Assembly: GCA_964650695.1 (NCBI GenBank)
Contig: CAZYVA010000062.1
Location: 1-11,094 of the forward strand
From: CAZYVA01 sp964650695
GTDB taxonomy: Bacteria; Bacillota; Clostridia; Lachnospirales; Lachnospiraceae
Direction: 5' to 3'
DNA length: 11,094 bases
Positions 1-7,109 of this stretch are shown here, piece by piece. The position numbers and the translations under genes are program-made. The notes beneath the pieces were generated by a model, which was not told where the DNA came from, ran no database searches, and worked only from the letters and a program-made list of their open reading frames with translations. The stretch's first letter is position 1. Each line of letters starts with the position of its first letter.

Positions 1-5
1 ATTAG

Positions 6-137
6 TATAATCAGTATTACGTGTATCTCCTTTCGAGAAATGATGCGATGCTGGTAAAAAATGGATGCGGTTTTAATGTGCGTGATTTTGAGGAACGATG
101 TATCCAGCTTGGTTTTGATGCCCATAGGGGCAAATGA
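6..137 (+). pseudogene. C-terminal remnant of a small protein, YcxB-like
   Basis: The frame from 6 to the TGA at 135-137 encodes 43 residues that read like a real protein end (YYVYLLSRNDAMLVKN, then a GF-x3-DFEE segment). The pattern of alternating aromatic and hydrophobic residues, then a Lys and a GF..DFEE stretch, resembles the C-terminal part of the YcxB-like domain. That resemblance is from memory, not from a search. An in-frame TAG lies at 3-5, directly before the open stretch, and there is no credible start codon. The piece is therefore either a decayed gene or the end of a frameshifted one; the window edge prevents a decision. It lies 51 bp upstream of the broken GNAT gene on the same strand. 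Confidence 0.35.
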
Positions 138-188
138 AACTTTTTGACTGTGTTTTTACCCCTTGGAAACTGAAATTTGGAGAAAAAC

Positions 189-428
189 ATGAGGATAAGG
201 CCATACATAGAAAGCAAAGATTATATGCATTTGGAAAGTTGGATTGATAATGAAAAAATGCATGCCTTATGGTGCGCAAATCTTATTCCATACCCTATTA
301 CAAAAGAAAGGCTTCATGCTTTTTTGGAAAGTTTCGCAATAAACTGGACTGGCAGCGCGTATGTGGCGACAGAAGGCAATGGGACTGTTATTGGTTTTTT
401 CTGTTATTCTATCAATGTAAATGATAAT
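189..428 (+). pseudogene. GNAT N-acetyltransferase, N-terminal fragment
   Basis: From the ATG at 189, preceded by GGAG at 179-182, the protein starts RIRPYIESKDY and continues through HALWCANLIPYPIT to a GFFCYSINVNDN segment at about residues 69-80. This matches the N-terminal half of GNAT-family acetyltransferases of this type. In intact relatives this segment is followed by the strand and loop that carry the acetyl-CoA-binding R/Q-x-x-G-x-G/A motif; here that part is absent. After about position 428 the frame continues open to a stop at 603-605, but the residues are Cys- and Ile-rich noise. They run across the promoter, the ribosome binding site and the first 76 bp of the transporter gene. 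I read this as a 3'-truncated, inactive gene. An alternative TTG start at 177 would add four residues. Confidence 0.7.
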
Positions 429-441
429 TCATGCTCATGCT

Positions 442-523
442 TTGACGCTTATAAATGCCTTGGAATATGCTTGTTTCCTCTCCTGTTTTCCAGTATAATA
501 AAACATATTACCTATAGGGAGGA
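442..523 (+). promoter_or_regulatory. Promoter and ribosome binding site of the NSS transporter gene
   Basis: A perfect -10 box TATAAT lies at 494-499. A weak -35, TTGTTT, lies 17 nt upstream at 471-476. A second possible promoter pairs TTGACG at 442-447 with TATGCT at 466-471 (18-nt spacing). The ribosome binding site AGGGAGGA at 516-523 sits 6 nt before the ATG at 530. These signals lie inside the open tail of the broken GNAT frame, which supports the view that this tail is not coding. Confidence 0.6.
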
Positions 524-529
524 AATTTT

Positions 530-1915
530 ATGGCTTCACATTCAAAACGCAGTAATTTCAGCGGTTCCATCGGATTTGTCCTTGCGGCTGCCGGAAGTGC
601 GGTAGGGCTGGGAAACATCTGGCGTTTTCCATACCTGGCCGCCAAAGACGGGGGAGGGACGTTTATCTTTGTTTATATCATCCTGGCGCTCACGTTCGGC
701 TTCGCGTTGCTCACCACGGAAATCGCTATCGGCCGCAAAACCGCCCAAGGGCCACTGACTGCTTACGGATGCATACACAAAAAATTTGCCGGCGTCGGAT
801 TTCTGGCCTGGCTGGTTCCCATCATCATCTTGCCATATTATTGTTCCATCGGCGGATGGGTATTGAAATACCTGTTTGTTTTTCTGACTGGACGTGGGGC
901 GGATGCCGCTAAGGATGGGTATTTTACCGATTATATCTCCCAGGCCGGCGCGCCCGTTTTCTGGATGGCCATCTTCCTGGCTGCTACTGCCTTTGTCGTT
1001 TACAACGGGGTCAACAAAGGGATTGAAAAATACAGCAAAATCCTGATGCCGGTTTTGTTTGTCCTGATTATCGGGATTTCGCTCTTTTCTTTGACTTTAA
1101 AAAGCGATGATCCCAGCGGCGTCGTGCGCACCGGGCTTGAAGGGCTGAGGATTTATTTGGTTCCGGACTTTTCGGGCATGACATGGAAACGGTTCTTGGT
1201 CGTTTTAACAGACGCGATGGGACAGCTTTTTTTCTCGATCAGTGTTGCTATGGGGATTATGGTCACCTATGGCTCCTATGTAAAAAAAGATACCAACCTC
1301 ATGAAATCCATCAACCAGATTGAATTTTTTGACACCCTGGTTGCCATTCTTGCCGGTATGATGATTGTCCCGGCCGTCTATACTTTTATGGGGACGGAAG
1401 GAATGTCCGCCGGACCCGGCCTGATGTTTGTCTCATTACCGAAGATTTTCAATGCTATGGGAAACGCCGGAAATTATATCGGTATCCTGTTTTTTTTAAT
1501 GGTTGCATTCGCTGCGGTCACTTCCTCCGTGTCCATCATGGAAGCGATTGTTTCTGGTATGATGGACAAATGGCATCTTCCGCGCCGGAAAAGCGCTGCC
1601 ATCTCATCCGTGTACGCGCTGATCTTTGGAACAGTTGTCTGTTTTGGGTATAATTTTCTTTATTTTGAGTTGGAACTGCCAAACGGATCTGTCGGACAGG
1701 TATTAGATTTGATGGATTATATCAGCAATAATATCCTTATGCCTCTTGTAGCGCTGCTTACCTGTATCTTAATCGGGTGGGTCGCGAAACCGGACGCCAT
1801 CATTGAGGAAGTAACCATTGGCGGATGCCGGTTTAGGCGGAAAAAGCTGTATATCTCAATGATCCGATACATTGCGCCGATCCTGTTATTTGTGCTTTTG
1901 ATACAGTCATTCTGA
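530..1915 (+). CDS. Sodium-dependent transporter, NSS/SNF family
   Basis: This is a 461-residue polytopic membrane protein of the neurotransmitter:sodium symporter family. Such proteins use the Na+ gradient to take up amino acids or related amines. The diagnostic first helix is intact: GSAVGLGNIWRFPY at residues 22-35, including the unwound substrate and Na+ site. By alignment from memory, N29 corresponds to LeuT N27, and R32 to the extracellular gate R30. The GGG of the TM1-TM2 turn follows at about 41-43. The final membrane segment, RYIAPILLFVLLIQSF, ends the protein. The length suggests the shorter bacterial form with 11 rather than 12 helices, as in MhsT (inference). The start at 530 has a strong ribosome binding site. 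The gene stands alone and converges on bioY with a 12-bp gap. The substrate cannot be read from the sequence; a hydrophobic or aromatic amino acid is likeliest. Confidence 0.93.
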   Translation: MASHSKRSNFSGSIGFVLAAAGSAVGLGNIWRFPYLAAKDGGGTFIFVYIILALTFGFALLTTEIAIGRKTAQGPLTAYGCIHKKFAGVGFLAWLVPIIILPYYCSIGGWVLKYLFVFLTGRGADAAKDGYFTDYISQAGAPVFWMAIFLAATAFVVYNGVNKGIEKYSKILMPVLFVLIIGISLFSLTLKSDDPSGVVRTGLEGLRIYLVPDFSGMTWKRFLVVLTDAMGQLFFSISVAMGIMVTYGSYVKKDTNLMKSINQIEFFDTLVAILAGMMIVPAVYTFMGTEGMSAGPGLMFVSLPKIFNAMGNAGNYIGILFFLMVAFAAVTSSVSIMEAIVSGMMDKWHLPRRKSAAISSVYALIFGTVVCFGYNFLYFELELPNGSVGQVLDLMDYISNNILMPLVALLTCILIGWVAKPDAIIEEVTIGGCRFRRKKLYISMIRYIAPILLFVLLIQSF

Positions 1916-1927
1916 CAGAACGATCCC

Positions 1928-2518
1928 TTACAGCATCGTGGGCATCCTTCTGCGGATGGCGAAGCCAATCAGGGACGCTAATACGGCCTTTACAACTGCT
2001 GTCGGGATAAACGGCAAGACGCAGGCGCCAAGACCCGCCGTCAGGTTGCCCTGCGTCACCAGGCAAAAGTAAAACAAGCCCGCCACATAATTCAATACCG
2101 TCCCTAAAACAAGAAAAAGGACATACATCCCTTTCCATCGCCCCCTCCACTCTACACCCAGGCCGATTGCATACGCCATAGGCGGAAAAGAGAACAAGAA
2201 CCCTCCCGTTGGACCTAACAAAGAGGATACCCCTCCTTTAAACCCGGAAAAAACAGGAAGCCCTACAGCTCCAAGAAGCACGTAAACCAGTACCGCGAGG
2301 CCGCCTTTCTTAGAACCAAGCAAAACTGCGGCCAACGTGACCGCAAAGGTCTGCATCGTCATAGGGACGCCTAACGGCATTGGAATCGAAATCTGTGCCA
2401 TCACCGCAATCACAGCCGCCATGACCCCAATCATGCAGGTATCCTGTATGGAAATCCCTTTTTTTTGATTTTTTCGCGATAAATCCGACGGATCCTTTAA
2501 AGGCACTGAAGAACGCAT
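1928..2518 (-). CDS. bioY: Biotin transporter BioY (ECF S component)
   Basis: This 196-residue, six-helix membrane protein is the biotin-binding S component of an energy-coupling-factor transporter. It works alone or with the shared EcfA/EcfA'/EcfT module, which is not encoded here. The family signature is clear: IPMPLGVPMTMQTFAV (about residues 45-60), LLGSKKGGLAVLVYVLLGAVGLPVF, and a GGVSSLLGPTGGFLFSFP loop. The start is placed at the ATG at 2518 because a strong GGGGAGGT (2526-2533) lies 7 nt upstream. A GTG at 2527 is also in frame but falls inside that ribosome binding site. The gene is monocistronic, faces the NSS transporter gene tail to tail, and is preceded by a BirA-type operator and promoter. 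No biotin synthesis genes are present, so it probably serves uptake in a biotin-requiring or scavenging organism (inference). Confidence 0.95.
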   Translation of the reverse strand: MRSSVPLKDPSDLSRKNQKKGISIQDTCMIGVMAAVIAVMAQISIPMPLGVPMTMQTFAVTLAAVLLGSKKGGLAVLVYVLLGAVGLPVFSGFKGGVSSLLGPTGGFLFSFPPMAYAIGLGVEWRGRWKGMYVLFLVLGTVLNYVAGLFYFCLVTQGNLTAGLGACVLPFIPTAVVKAVLASLIGFAIRRRMPTML

Positions 2519-2539
2519 CAAAACCACCTCCCCAATGAC

Positions 2540-2568
2540 AGTATATGCTTTTTATTCTTAATTGTCAA
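2540..2568 (-). promoter_or_regulatory. bioY promoter (-35 TTGACA, -10 TATACT)
   Basis: On the minus strand TTGACA (2563-2568) and TATACT (2540-2545) are separated by exactly 17 nt, close to the sigma-A consensus. The predicted start point lies about 15 nt upstream of the bioY ribosome binding site, which gives a short leader. The -35 box lies inside the BirA-like half-site at 2562-2569. Confidence 0.85.
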
Positions 2569-2593
2569 CCTTTTGTTTGTAATTAGTTTACAT
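2562..2593 (-). promoter_or_regulatory. BirA-type biotin operator overlapping the bioY promoter
   Basis: Two imperfect inverted half-sites, TTGTCAAC (2562-2569) and GTTTACAT (2586-2593) on the plus strand, are separated by 16 nt. This matches the known architecture of Firmicutes BirA sites (TTGTnAAC - about 15 - GTTnACAA). The promoter-proximal half contains the whole -35 hexamer, so binding of biotinyl-AMP-loaded BirA would block RNA polymerase. A bifunctional BirA with an N-terminal helix-turn-helix would be needed; it is not in the window. Placement next to bioY makes the call strong even without a motif search. Confidence 0.8.
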
Positions 2594-2597
2594 TCTA

Positions 2598-2803
2598 CTA
2601 AAACACCCTCTTTCTCCACGGATGCTTTTCCATGCCCACATATCCATTCTTTGCTGTCACGCCTGCTTTTTCCAGCAATTCCATCTGCAACTTTCCCCCG
2701 GCGCTCCCGCCCCATGGAGTACCTGCCCGTAAGACGTCGCTTCCCCCAGTGGAATCCTGCGGGCTACATTATAAATCCGTTTGTAAGAATTGTTCCGCCT
2801 CAT
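2598..2803 (-). pseudogene. MGMT/alkyltransferase-like protein, active-site region lost
   Basis: Two frames together read as the two ends of a methylguanine-methyltransferase-like (MGMT/ATL) protein. From the ATG at 2803, residues SYKRIYNVARRIPLGEATSY followed by GQV match the N-terminal part of the family's DNA-binding domain (typically ...V..IP.GkV.tYGQiA). A different frame, running to the double TAG ending at 2598, reads GGKLQMELLEKAG and then NGYVGMEKHPWRK, matching the family's C-terminal end (...L.EEGV....GyvDm.k..W). The roughly 35-45 residues expected between them are missing and the frames differ. Those residues normally include the PCHRV or PWHRV active-site loop and the arginine finger. 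The join lies near 2690-2710. The product can be neither a methyltransferase nor an ATL. The start is 12 bp after the DUF3810 stop codon, so it was probably the second gene of that operon. Confidence 0.72.
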
Positions 2804-2815
2804 CTTTACAAGTAC

Positions 2816-3928
2816 TTAGTATGATCCCTGCTGAAAACCTGCGACAATCAAATCAACCATCCGGTCATAGCTCTTTACGCCTTCCTCTTGACCGTTTGCT
2901 TTCAGATAACGGTTATTCACCTCATTGGATGCTTCGGCTACCACCCCGTCATACCGATCCCAGTACTCACTGTTCTTTTCCAAATCTATTTCGCACTGGG
3001 GAGACACTCCCTTACGCACCTCTTCCCAAGCATCATAATCCATCCGGTATAGGGCATTCATGCAGTTCGTCCACCCCAACATATAGCCGCTGTACTGGAA
3101 CTGAACGCTCTCTGCTTGTATACAGGCAAGGAACGCGATATAATTCGCTTCCTTTTCCTGCATGAACCCGCGAAAATGAGCCAACTCATGGCACATCGCA
3201 AACGGAAGGTTATACGCTACCATGCTGGAATTATAATTCGCCTCTGCCGTAAACGGCGCATAGATCCCTGACAGGCCCTGAAATGCTAAGAATTGCGGCA
3301 GCAAAAGCCCTTTTGGCTGTGGGTAATAGCCGCTCAAGCATTCCACCTTCTCCCCTAAATGCTCCATTTCCTCCCTGGCCTGCACCTGGATCCGCAGACG
3401 GGTCTGCATGCTGGTCTCGCCCTTTGGCCCCAGGCACATGGCCTGGGTGTCATCCCGCATCACCTGCGATCCCTTTTCATTAGCTTTTCCAGTCAGCCAA
3501 AAACATACTTCTTTTAAATCCTCTGGCGGATAATCGGTAAGCTCTATCTTTTGAGCCTCTACAAAAGAAGTATTGGAATAATTGACCCCGCAGCATGCCG
3601 CATACAAAAAAAACAATACGGATCCGGCCAAAAACACCTTGCTTCCCCATCGTTTCCATGCATCCGGTTTCTTGAAAAGCCGCACGCGCCAGATGATTAC
3701 CAGGAAAAACAGCCCGTACATTCCAATTTCAGCAATAGAAAACGGGAAAAAACCAAATAGTTTCCCGATAATACCTACCAGCTTTTGATAGACACAGGCA
3801 TGATACCAGTCGGAAAAACCCTGGAAATATCTGGAAGCAGACAACAGCATAAAGCCGGCTGCAAAAAATACGCAGCCGGCTATCCCTGTTTTCTGGTATG
3901 AAGTTCTCAAAAAATGCCTTTTCCTCAT
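2816..3928 (-). CDS. DUF3810 membrane protein with HExxH motif
   Basis: This protein of about 370 residues matches my knowledge of the DUF3810 family, whose function is not established. The N-terminal third holds three likely membrane helices: GIAGCVFFAAGFMLLSAS, IGMYGLFFLVIIW and VFLAGSVLFFLYAACCG. A GVNYSNTSF segment follows, then a soluble domain. Its centre carries HELAH (about residues 247-251 from the ATG), followed by QEKEANYIAFLAC. The two His and the Glu of HExxH, with a conserved acidic residue 10-14 positions on, resemble a zinc metallopeptidase site, so an extracytoplasmic membrane-anchored peptidase is a reasonable inference. I place the start at the ATG at 3928. A GTG at 3937 is possible, and neither has a strong ribosome binding site. 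The broken MGMT-like gene follows directly. Confidence 0.85.
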   Translation of the reverse strand: MRKRHFLRTSYQKTGIAGCVFFAAGFMLLSASRYFQGFSDWYHACVYQKLVGIIGKLFGFFPFSIAEIGMYGLFFLVIIWRVRLFKKPDAWKRWGSKVFLAGSVLFFLYAACCGVNYSNTSFVEAQKIELTDYPPEDLKEVCFWLTGKANEKGSQVMRDDTQAMCLGPKGETSMQTRLRIQVQAREEMEHLGEKVECLSGYYPQPKGLLLPQFLAFQGLSGIYAPFTAEANYNSSMVAYNLPFAMCHELAHFRGFMQEKEANYIAFLACIQAESVQFQYSGYMLGWTNCMNALYRMDYDAWEEVRKGVSPQCEIDLEKNSEYWDRYDGVVAEASNEVNNRYLKANGQEEGVKSYDRMVDLIVAGFQQGSY

Positions 3929-4012
3929 GCTTCCCACAGCTTCTTCTCTTTTGTCCGTCTTTGTTTTTTATCCGTACTGATTTCTCTCCAAACCACTCAT
4001 ACGCCGCATATC

Positions 4013-4035
4013 CCCGTCATCCTGAATGACGGGGG
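4013..4035 (-). terminator. Strong hairpin downstream of the Na/Pi cotransporter gene
   Basis: CCCCGTCAT (4013-4021) and ATGACGGGG (4027-4035) form a perfect 9-bp GC-rich stem with a 5-nt loop, in the 137-bp gap between the Na/Pi gene's stop codon and the DUF3810 start. The position suits a terminator of the Na/Pi transcript. No run of U follows on either strand, so it may be a weak terminator, an mRNA 3'-end stabiliser, or part of the DUF3810 leader. Confidence 0.45.
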
Positions 4036-4065
4036 AACCGACGCATCTTCACCATCGCGAAACCC

Positions 4066-5841
4066 TTACGCCCCGCCCACGCTTTCTAAATCATATTTAT
4101 CCTCGTATTCCTTTAAAAGGCGGCGGTACCGCTCCTGCGATAAATCATGGATGCTCTGGGAGTGGACGTGGATATCCGTGTCATCGTCCGCTTTTACCAT
4201 GGCAATGATGACGCTGGAACAGTGCGACGCGATATGGTCAAAACTATCCAGAATGTTGTTGAAAGTAGTACCCGTCTCCAAATTGCACTCGCCCTTTTGG
4301 AGACGGGCGACATGGTGGATCTTCATTTCATTACACAAAATAGAAATCCGCTCCGCCAACGAAGCCACCTGCGCCGCCTTTTCCCGATCCTCGTCCTTGA
4401 AGATATCAACCGTCTGGCGGATGATTTCGCGGACGGCCGCGATCACGACTGCCAATTCCCGCATGGCGTCCTCGGAAAACGCAATTCCCCGGTCATCATT
4501 TTCCCTTGTTTCATAAGCAATATAGGACGCATAGTCGCCAATCCGCTCAAGATCCGCGATGCTGTGCAGGTAGATGGATACCTGCCGGGTCTGCCGGGTA
4601 TGCATTTCCCGTTTTGTAAGCTTCATCAGATATCCGCCAAGGCGCCCTTCGTATTTATCAATCAGATCCTCTTTTTGCTGTACTTTATTAAACCCTTCCT
4701 GAGAATAGTCGTCAAGCAGGTCCAGCGAACGCCCGACATTTTTCCGCACCTTTTTCGCCATGCCTATAATCACGCGCTGGCATTGCGCGATCGCAAGGTG
4801 TGGGTAATTCACCAGACGCTCGTCCAGAAGGTCAAAGTCTTCCTCGTCCTCCAGTTCCTCTTCGCTTTCCTTGATCAGGAACTTCACCAATCTTTCCAGC
4901 TTCGGGATGAACCAAAACAGCACGCAGACCGTCGCCACACGGAAAACCGTGTTCATCAAAGCAACCGCGACCGGGTTCATAGCCATATCCAGAAACCCAA
5001 AATGCACAATTGCATTGGCCGCGTAAAAAACTATCCCCCAGACAATCATCCCAAACAAATCGTTCAAGAGATACACCAGCGCGGTACGCTTCCCGTTTTT
5101 ATTCGCCCCAATCGCCGACATCAGCACCGGACAGGAAGCTCCCACGCCAATCCCCAGGATAATCGGGTACGCGCTTGCAAACGTCACCGTCCCCGTCACA
5201 GACAACGCCTGCAGGACACCAACGGAAGCCGAAGCAGACTGCAGGATGGCGGTAAACAGGATTCCCGCAAGGATTCCCGCGAATGGGTTGGAAAACATCG
5301 TCAGCATCTTAATAAATACCGGATTTTCCTTCAAAGGGGAAACCGCGCTGCTCATTGTCTGCATCCCTATCATCAAAATCGAAAAACCAAGCATGATATT
5401 CCCGATATTTTTATAGGTCGTATGCTTCGATATCATTTTCATAACAATACCGATAACCGCTACAACCGCCGAAATCGTGGCGGAGGACAGAAGCTGCGCA
5501 ATCCCCCCCGAGCCCCCGATATAAGATAAGCAGAGGATCCATCCGGTAATGCTCGTCCCGATGTTCGCCCCCATGATGATGCCGATCGCCTGTTCCAGCT
5601 TCATCATGCCAGAGTTTACAAAGCCGACCACCATAACCGTCGTAGCCGAGGAGGACTGGATCACCGAAGTCACACCGGCCCCAAGGGCAACCCCTTTCAG
5701 AGGCGTGTTTGTCATCTTGTATAAAAATGCCTCTAATTGATTGCCGGCAACCATTTTCAGCCCATCACCCATCAGCGACATTCCAAACAGGAACAACGCG
5801 ATGCCACTTAACAGTGACAGCACCATCGAAAAAATCTCCAT
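4066..5841 (-). CDS. Na/Pi cotransporter family protein with C-terminal PhoU domain
   Basis: This 591-residue protein is an inorganic phosphate:sodium symporter of the NptA/PNaS type, fused to a PhoU-like cytoplasmic domain. The membrane part (about 1-320) contains two inverted repeats. The first carries QSSSATT (62-68) and GANIGTS (91-97). The second carries the more divergent QSASASV (201-207) and a GVGASCPVLMSA stretch in place of the second GANxGT. An acidic linker of Glu/Asp repeats (about 326-342) leads to the PhoU part (about 350-570), with the typical helix ADLERIGDYASYIA near 429-442. The start ATG at 5841 has a GGAG-containing site just upstream. It is a single-gene unit with its own promoter. 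The PhoU part may sense phosphate status or gate the transporter (family-based inference). Transport of another anion cannot be excluded. Confidence 0.93.
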   Translation of the reverse strand: MEIFSMVLSLLSGIALFLFGMSLMGDGLKMVAGNQLEAFLYKMTNTPLKGVALGAGVTSVIQSSSATTVMVVGFVNSGMMKLEQAIGIIMGANIGTSITGWILCLSYIGGSGGIAQLLSSATISAVVAVIGIVMKMISKHTTYKNIGNIMLGFSILMIGMQTMSSAVSPLKENPVFIKMLTMFSNPFAGILAGILFTAILQSASASVGVLQALSVTGTVTFASAYPIILGIGVGASCPVLMSAIGANKNGKRTALVYLLNDLFGMIVWGIVFYAANAIVHFGFLDMAMNPVAVALMNTVFRVATVCVLFWFIPKLERLVKFLIKESEEELEDEEDFDLLDERLVNYPHLAIAQCQRVIIGMAKKVRKNVGRSLDLLDDYSQEGFNKVQQKEDLIDKYEGRLGGYLMKLTKREMHTRQTRQVSIYLHSIADLERIGDYASYIAYETRENDDRGIAFSEDAMRELAVVIAAVREIIRQTVDIFKDEDREKAAQVASLAERISILCNEMKIHHVARLQKGECNLETGTTFNNILDSFDHIASHCSSVIIAMVKADDDTDIHVHSQSIHDLSQERYRRLLKEYEDKYDLESVGGA

Positions 5842-5919
5842 ATTCTTCTCCTTCGCATCCGCCCATCTCCAGGAGTGAACGCTCTCTTCCCTGGACGCCT
5901 CCCAGGCAAAGCTATGTTT

Positions 5920-5949
5920 ATCATATTACTTCCATCCGCCATCTGTCAA
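5920..5949 (-). promoter_or_regulatory. Promoter of the Na/Pi cotransporter gene
   Basis: On the minus strand TTGACA (5944-5949) and TATGAT (5920-5925) are separated by 18 nt. The -35 box lies 3 nt past the end of the DUF362 gene (5953), so the cotransporter gene can be transcribed independently. The roughly 70-nt leader contains CCTGG, CCAGG and CCTGG segments that could form mutually exclusive small hairpins. Confidence 0.7.
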
Positions 5950-5952
5950 TCC

Positions 5953-7083
5953 TTACCGCATAAACTCCAATTCATATTTCCTGCTCCCAAGCCCGATTTC
6001 CTCCGCATGCGCCAGGCAGGTCTTGTACTCTGAATTTACAGTCGTATTTTCAAAATGGTCATGCCTGTCGCAAAAATCTTTTTCTTTCATACGGTCTGAC
6101 AACTGGCTGTTTGGCAAAGGCTCCTGTTCCAGGCACGCGTCCGCACATGCCTGATCTAACGCCAGCGGGTCGAAGGATGCAAACATGCCGACATCCGGCA
6201 GGATCGGCGCGTCGTTTTCCGAATGGCAATCGCAGTTCGGCGAGATATCCATAACAAGTGAAATATGGAAATTCGGCCTTCCGTCAACGACTGCTTTCGC
6301 ATATTCCGCCATACGGCAGTTCAAATCCCTGGTCGCCGCCATGTCCTCAAAAGAAATCGCGTCAAAACTACAGGCCCCGATACATCTTCCGCACCCAACA
6401 CAGTTAGCGGTGTCTACCGACATTTTTTTCGCCGCCTCGTCGTATGCAAGCCCGTTATTCGCGCATTCCCTCTGACAGAGCCGGCATCCGCGGCATAACT
6501 CCTTGTCAATTGTCGGTTTCCCATTATTGTGCTGTTCCTTTTTCCCGGCGCGGGAACCACAGCCCATCCCGATATTTTTAATCGTGCCTCCAAACCCAGT
6601 ATTTTCGTGCCCTTTAAAATGGGTCAGGCTAATGAAAATATCCGCATCCATCACCGCACGGCCGATTTTTGCTTTCTGTACGTACGTGCCGCCTTTCACG
6701 GGTACTTCCACATCATCCGTTCCCTTCAAGCCATCCCCGATCAAAATCGGACAGCCGACTGTCAACGGGGTAAATCCGTTTTCCCAGGCACAGTACAAAT
6801 GCTCCAGGGCATTTTTGCGGCTTCCCGGATACAAGGTATTGCAGTCCGTCAAGTAAGGCTTTCCGCCCATTTCCTTTATCACGTCCACGACAGCCTTGGC
6901 GTAATTAGGGCGTAAAAAGCCCAGATTCCCAAGTTCCCCAAAATGCATCTTGACCGCTACGAATTTATTGTCCATATCCATCTGCTCCATCCCTGCTTTT
7001 CTGATGAGCCGTTTCAGCTTCGTTGGAAGCCCTTCCCCCAGTTTAGCCCGGAAATCGGTATAATATACTTTTGATTTTTCCAT
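5953..7083 (-). CDS. DUF362 protein with two [4Fe-4S] ferredoxin motifs
   Basis: This 376-residue cytoplasmic protein combines a DUF362 domain with an inserted bacterial ferredoxin module. The DUF362 portion includes the conserved VKMHFGELGNLGFLRP (about 44-59), TDCNTLYPGSR (about 79-89) and LTHFKGHENTGFGGTIKN (about 153-170). The ferredoxin module has two CxxCxxCxxxC clusters: C197, C200, C203, C207 and C228, C231, C234, C238. The C-terminal part (about 260-376) returns to DUF362, with FASFDPLALDQACADAC. Members are annotated only as iron-sulfur proteins and no reaction is established; electron transfer is the safe inference. The ATG at 7083 follows GGAGGGA. The C_GCAxxG_C_C gene lies 26 bp upstream on the same strand, so the two are very likely one operon. 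Confidence 0.92.
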   Translation of the reverse strand: MEKSKVYYTDFRAKLGEGLPTKLKRLIRKAGMEQMDMDNKFVAVKMHFGELGNLGFLRPNYAKAVVDVIKEMGGKPYLTDCNTLYPGSRKNALEHLYCAWENGFTPLTVGCPILIGDGLKGTDDVEVPVKGGTYVQKAKIGRAVMDADIFISLTHFKGHENTGFGGTIKNIGMGCGSRAGKKEQHNNGKPTIDKELCRGCRLCQRECANNGLAYDEAAKKMSVDTANCVGCGRCIGACSFDAISFEDMAATRDLNCRMAEYAKAVVDGRPNFHISLVMDISPNCDCHSENDAPILPDVGMFASFDPLALDQACADACLEQEPLPNSQLSDRMKEKDFCDRHDHFENTTVNSEYKTCLAHAEEIGLGSRKYELEFMR

Positions 7084-7109
7084 TGGTGTCCCTCCTCGTT
7101 TTTACAATC

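Noticed and set aside
1916..1927. Bidirectional terminator between the NSS transporter gene and bioY
   Set aside because: The gap is only 12 bp and I see no convincing stem with U-tracts. A CATCC/GGATG pair inside the bioY end is too weak to call.
2518..2715. A 65-codon minus-strand open frame next to bioY
   Set aside because: It runs through the bioY promoter and operator, and is the third, meaningless frame of the decayed MGMT-like gene.
4147..5529. A 460-codon open frame on the plus strand
   Set aside because: It is antisense to the Na/Pi-PhoU gene. Its protein is rich in His, Arg and Gln without family features, as expected from a shadow of a GC-biased coding strand.
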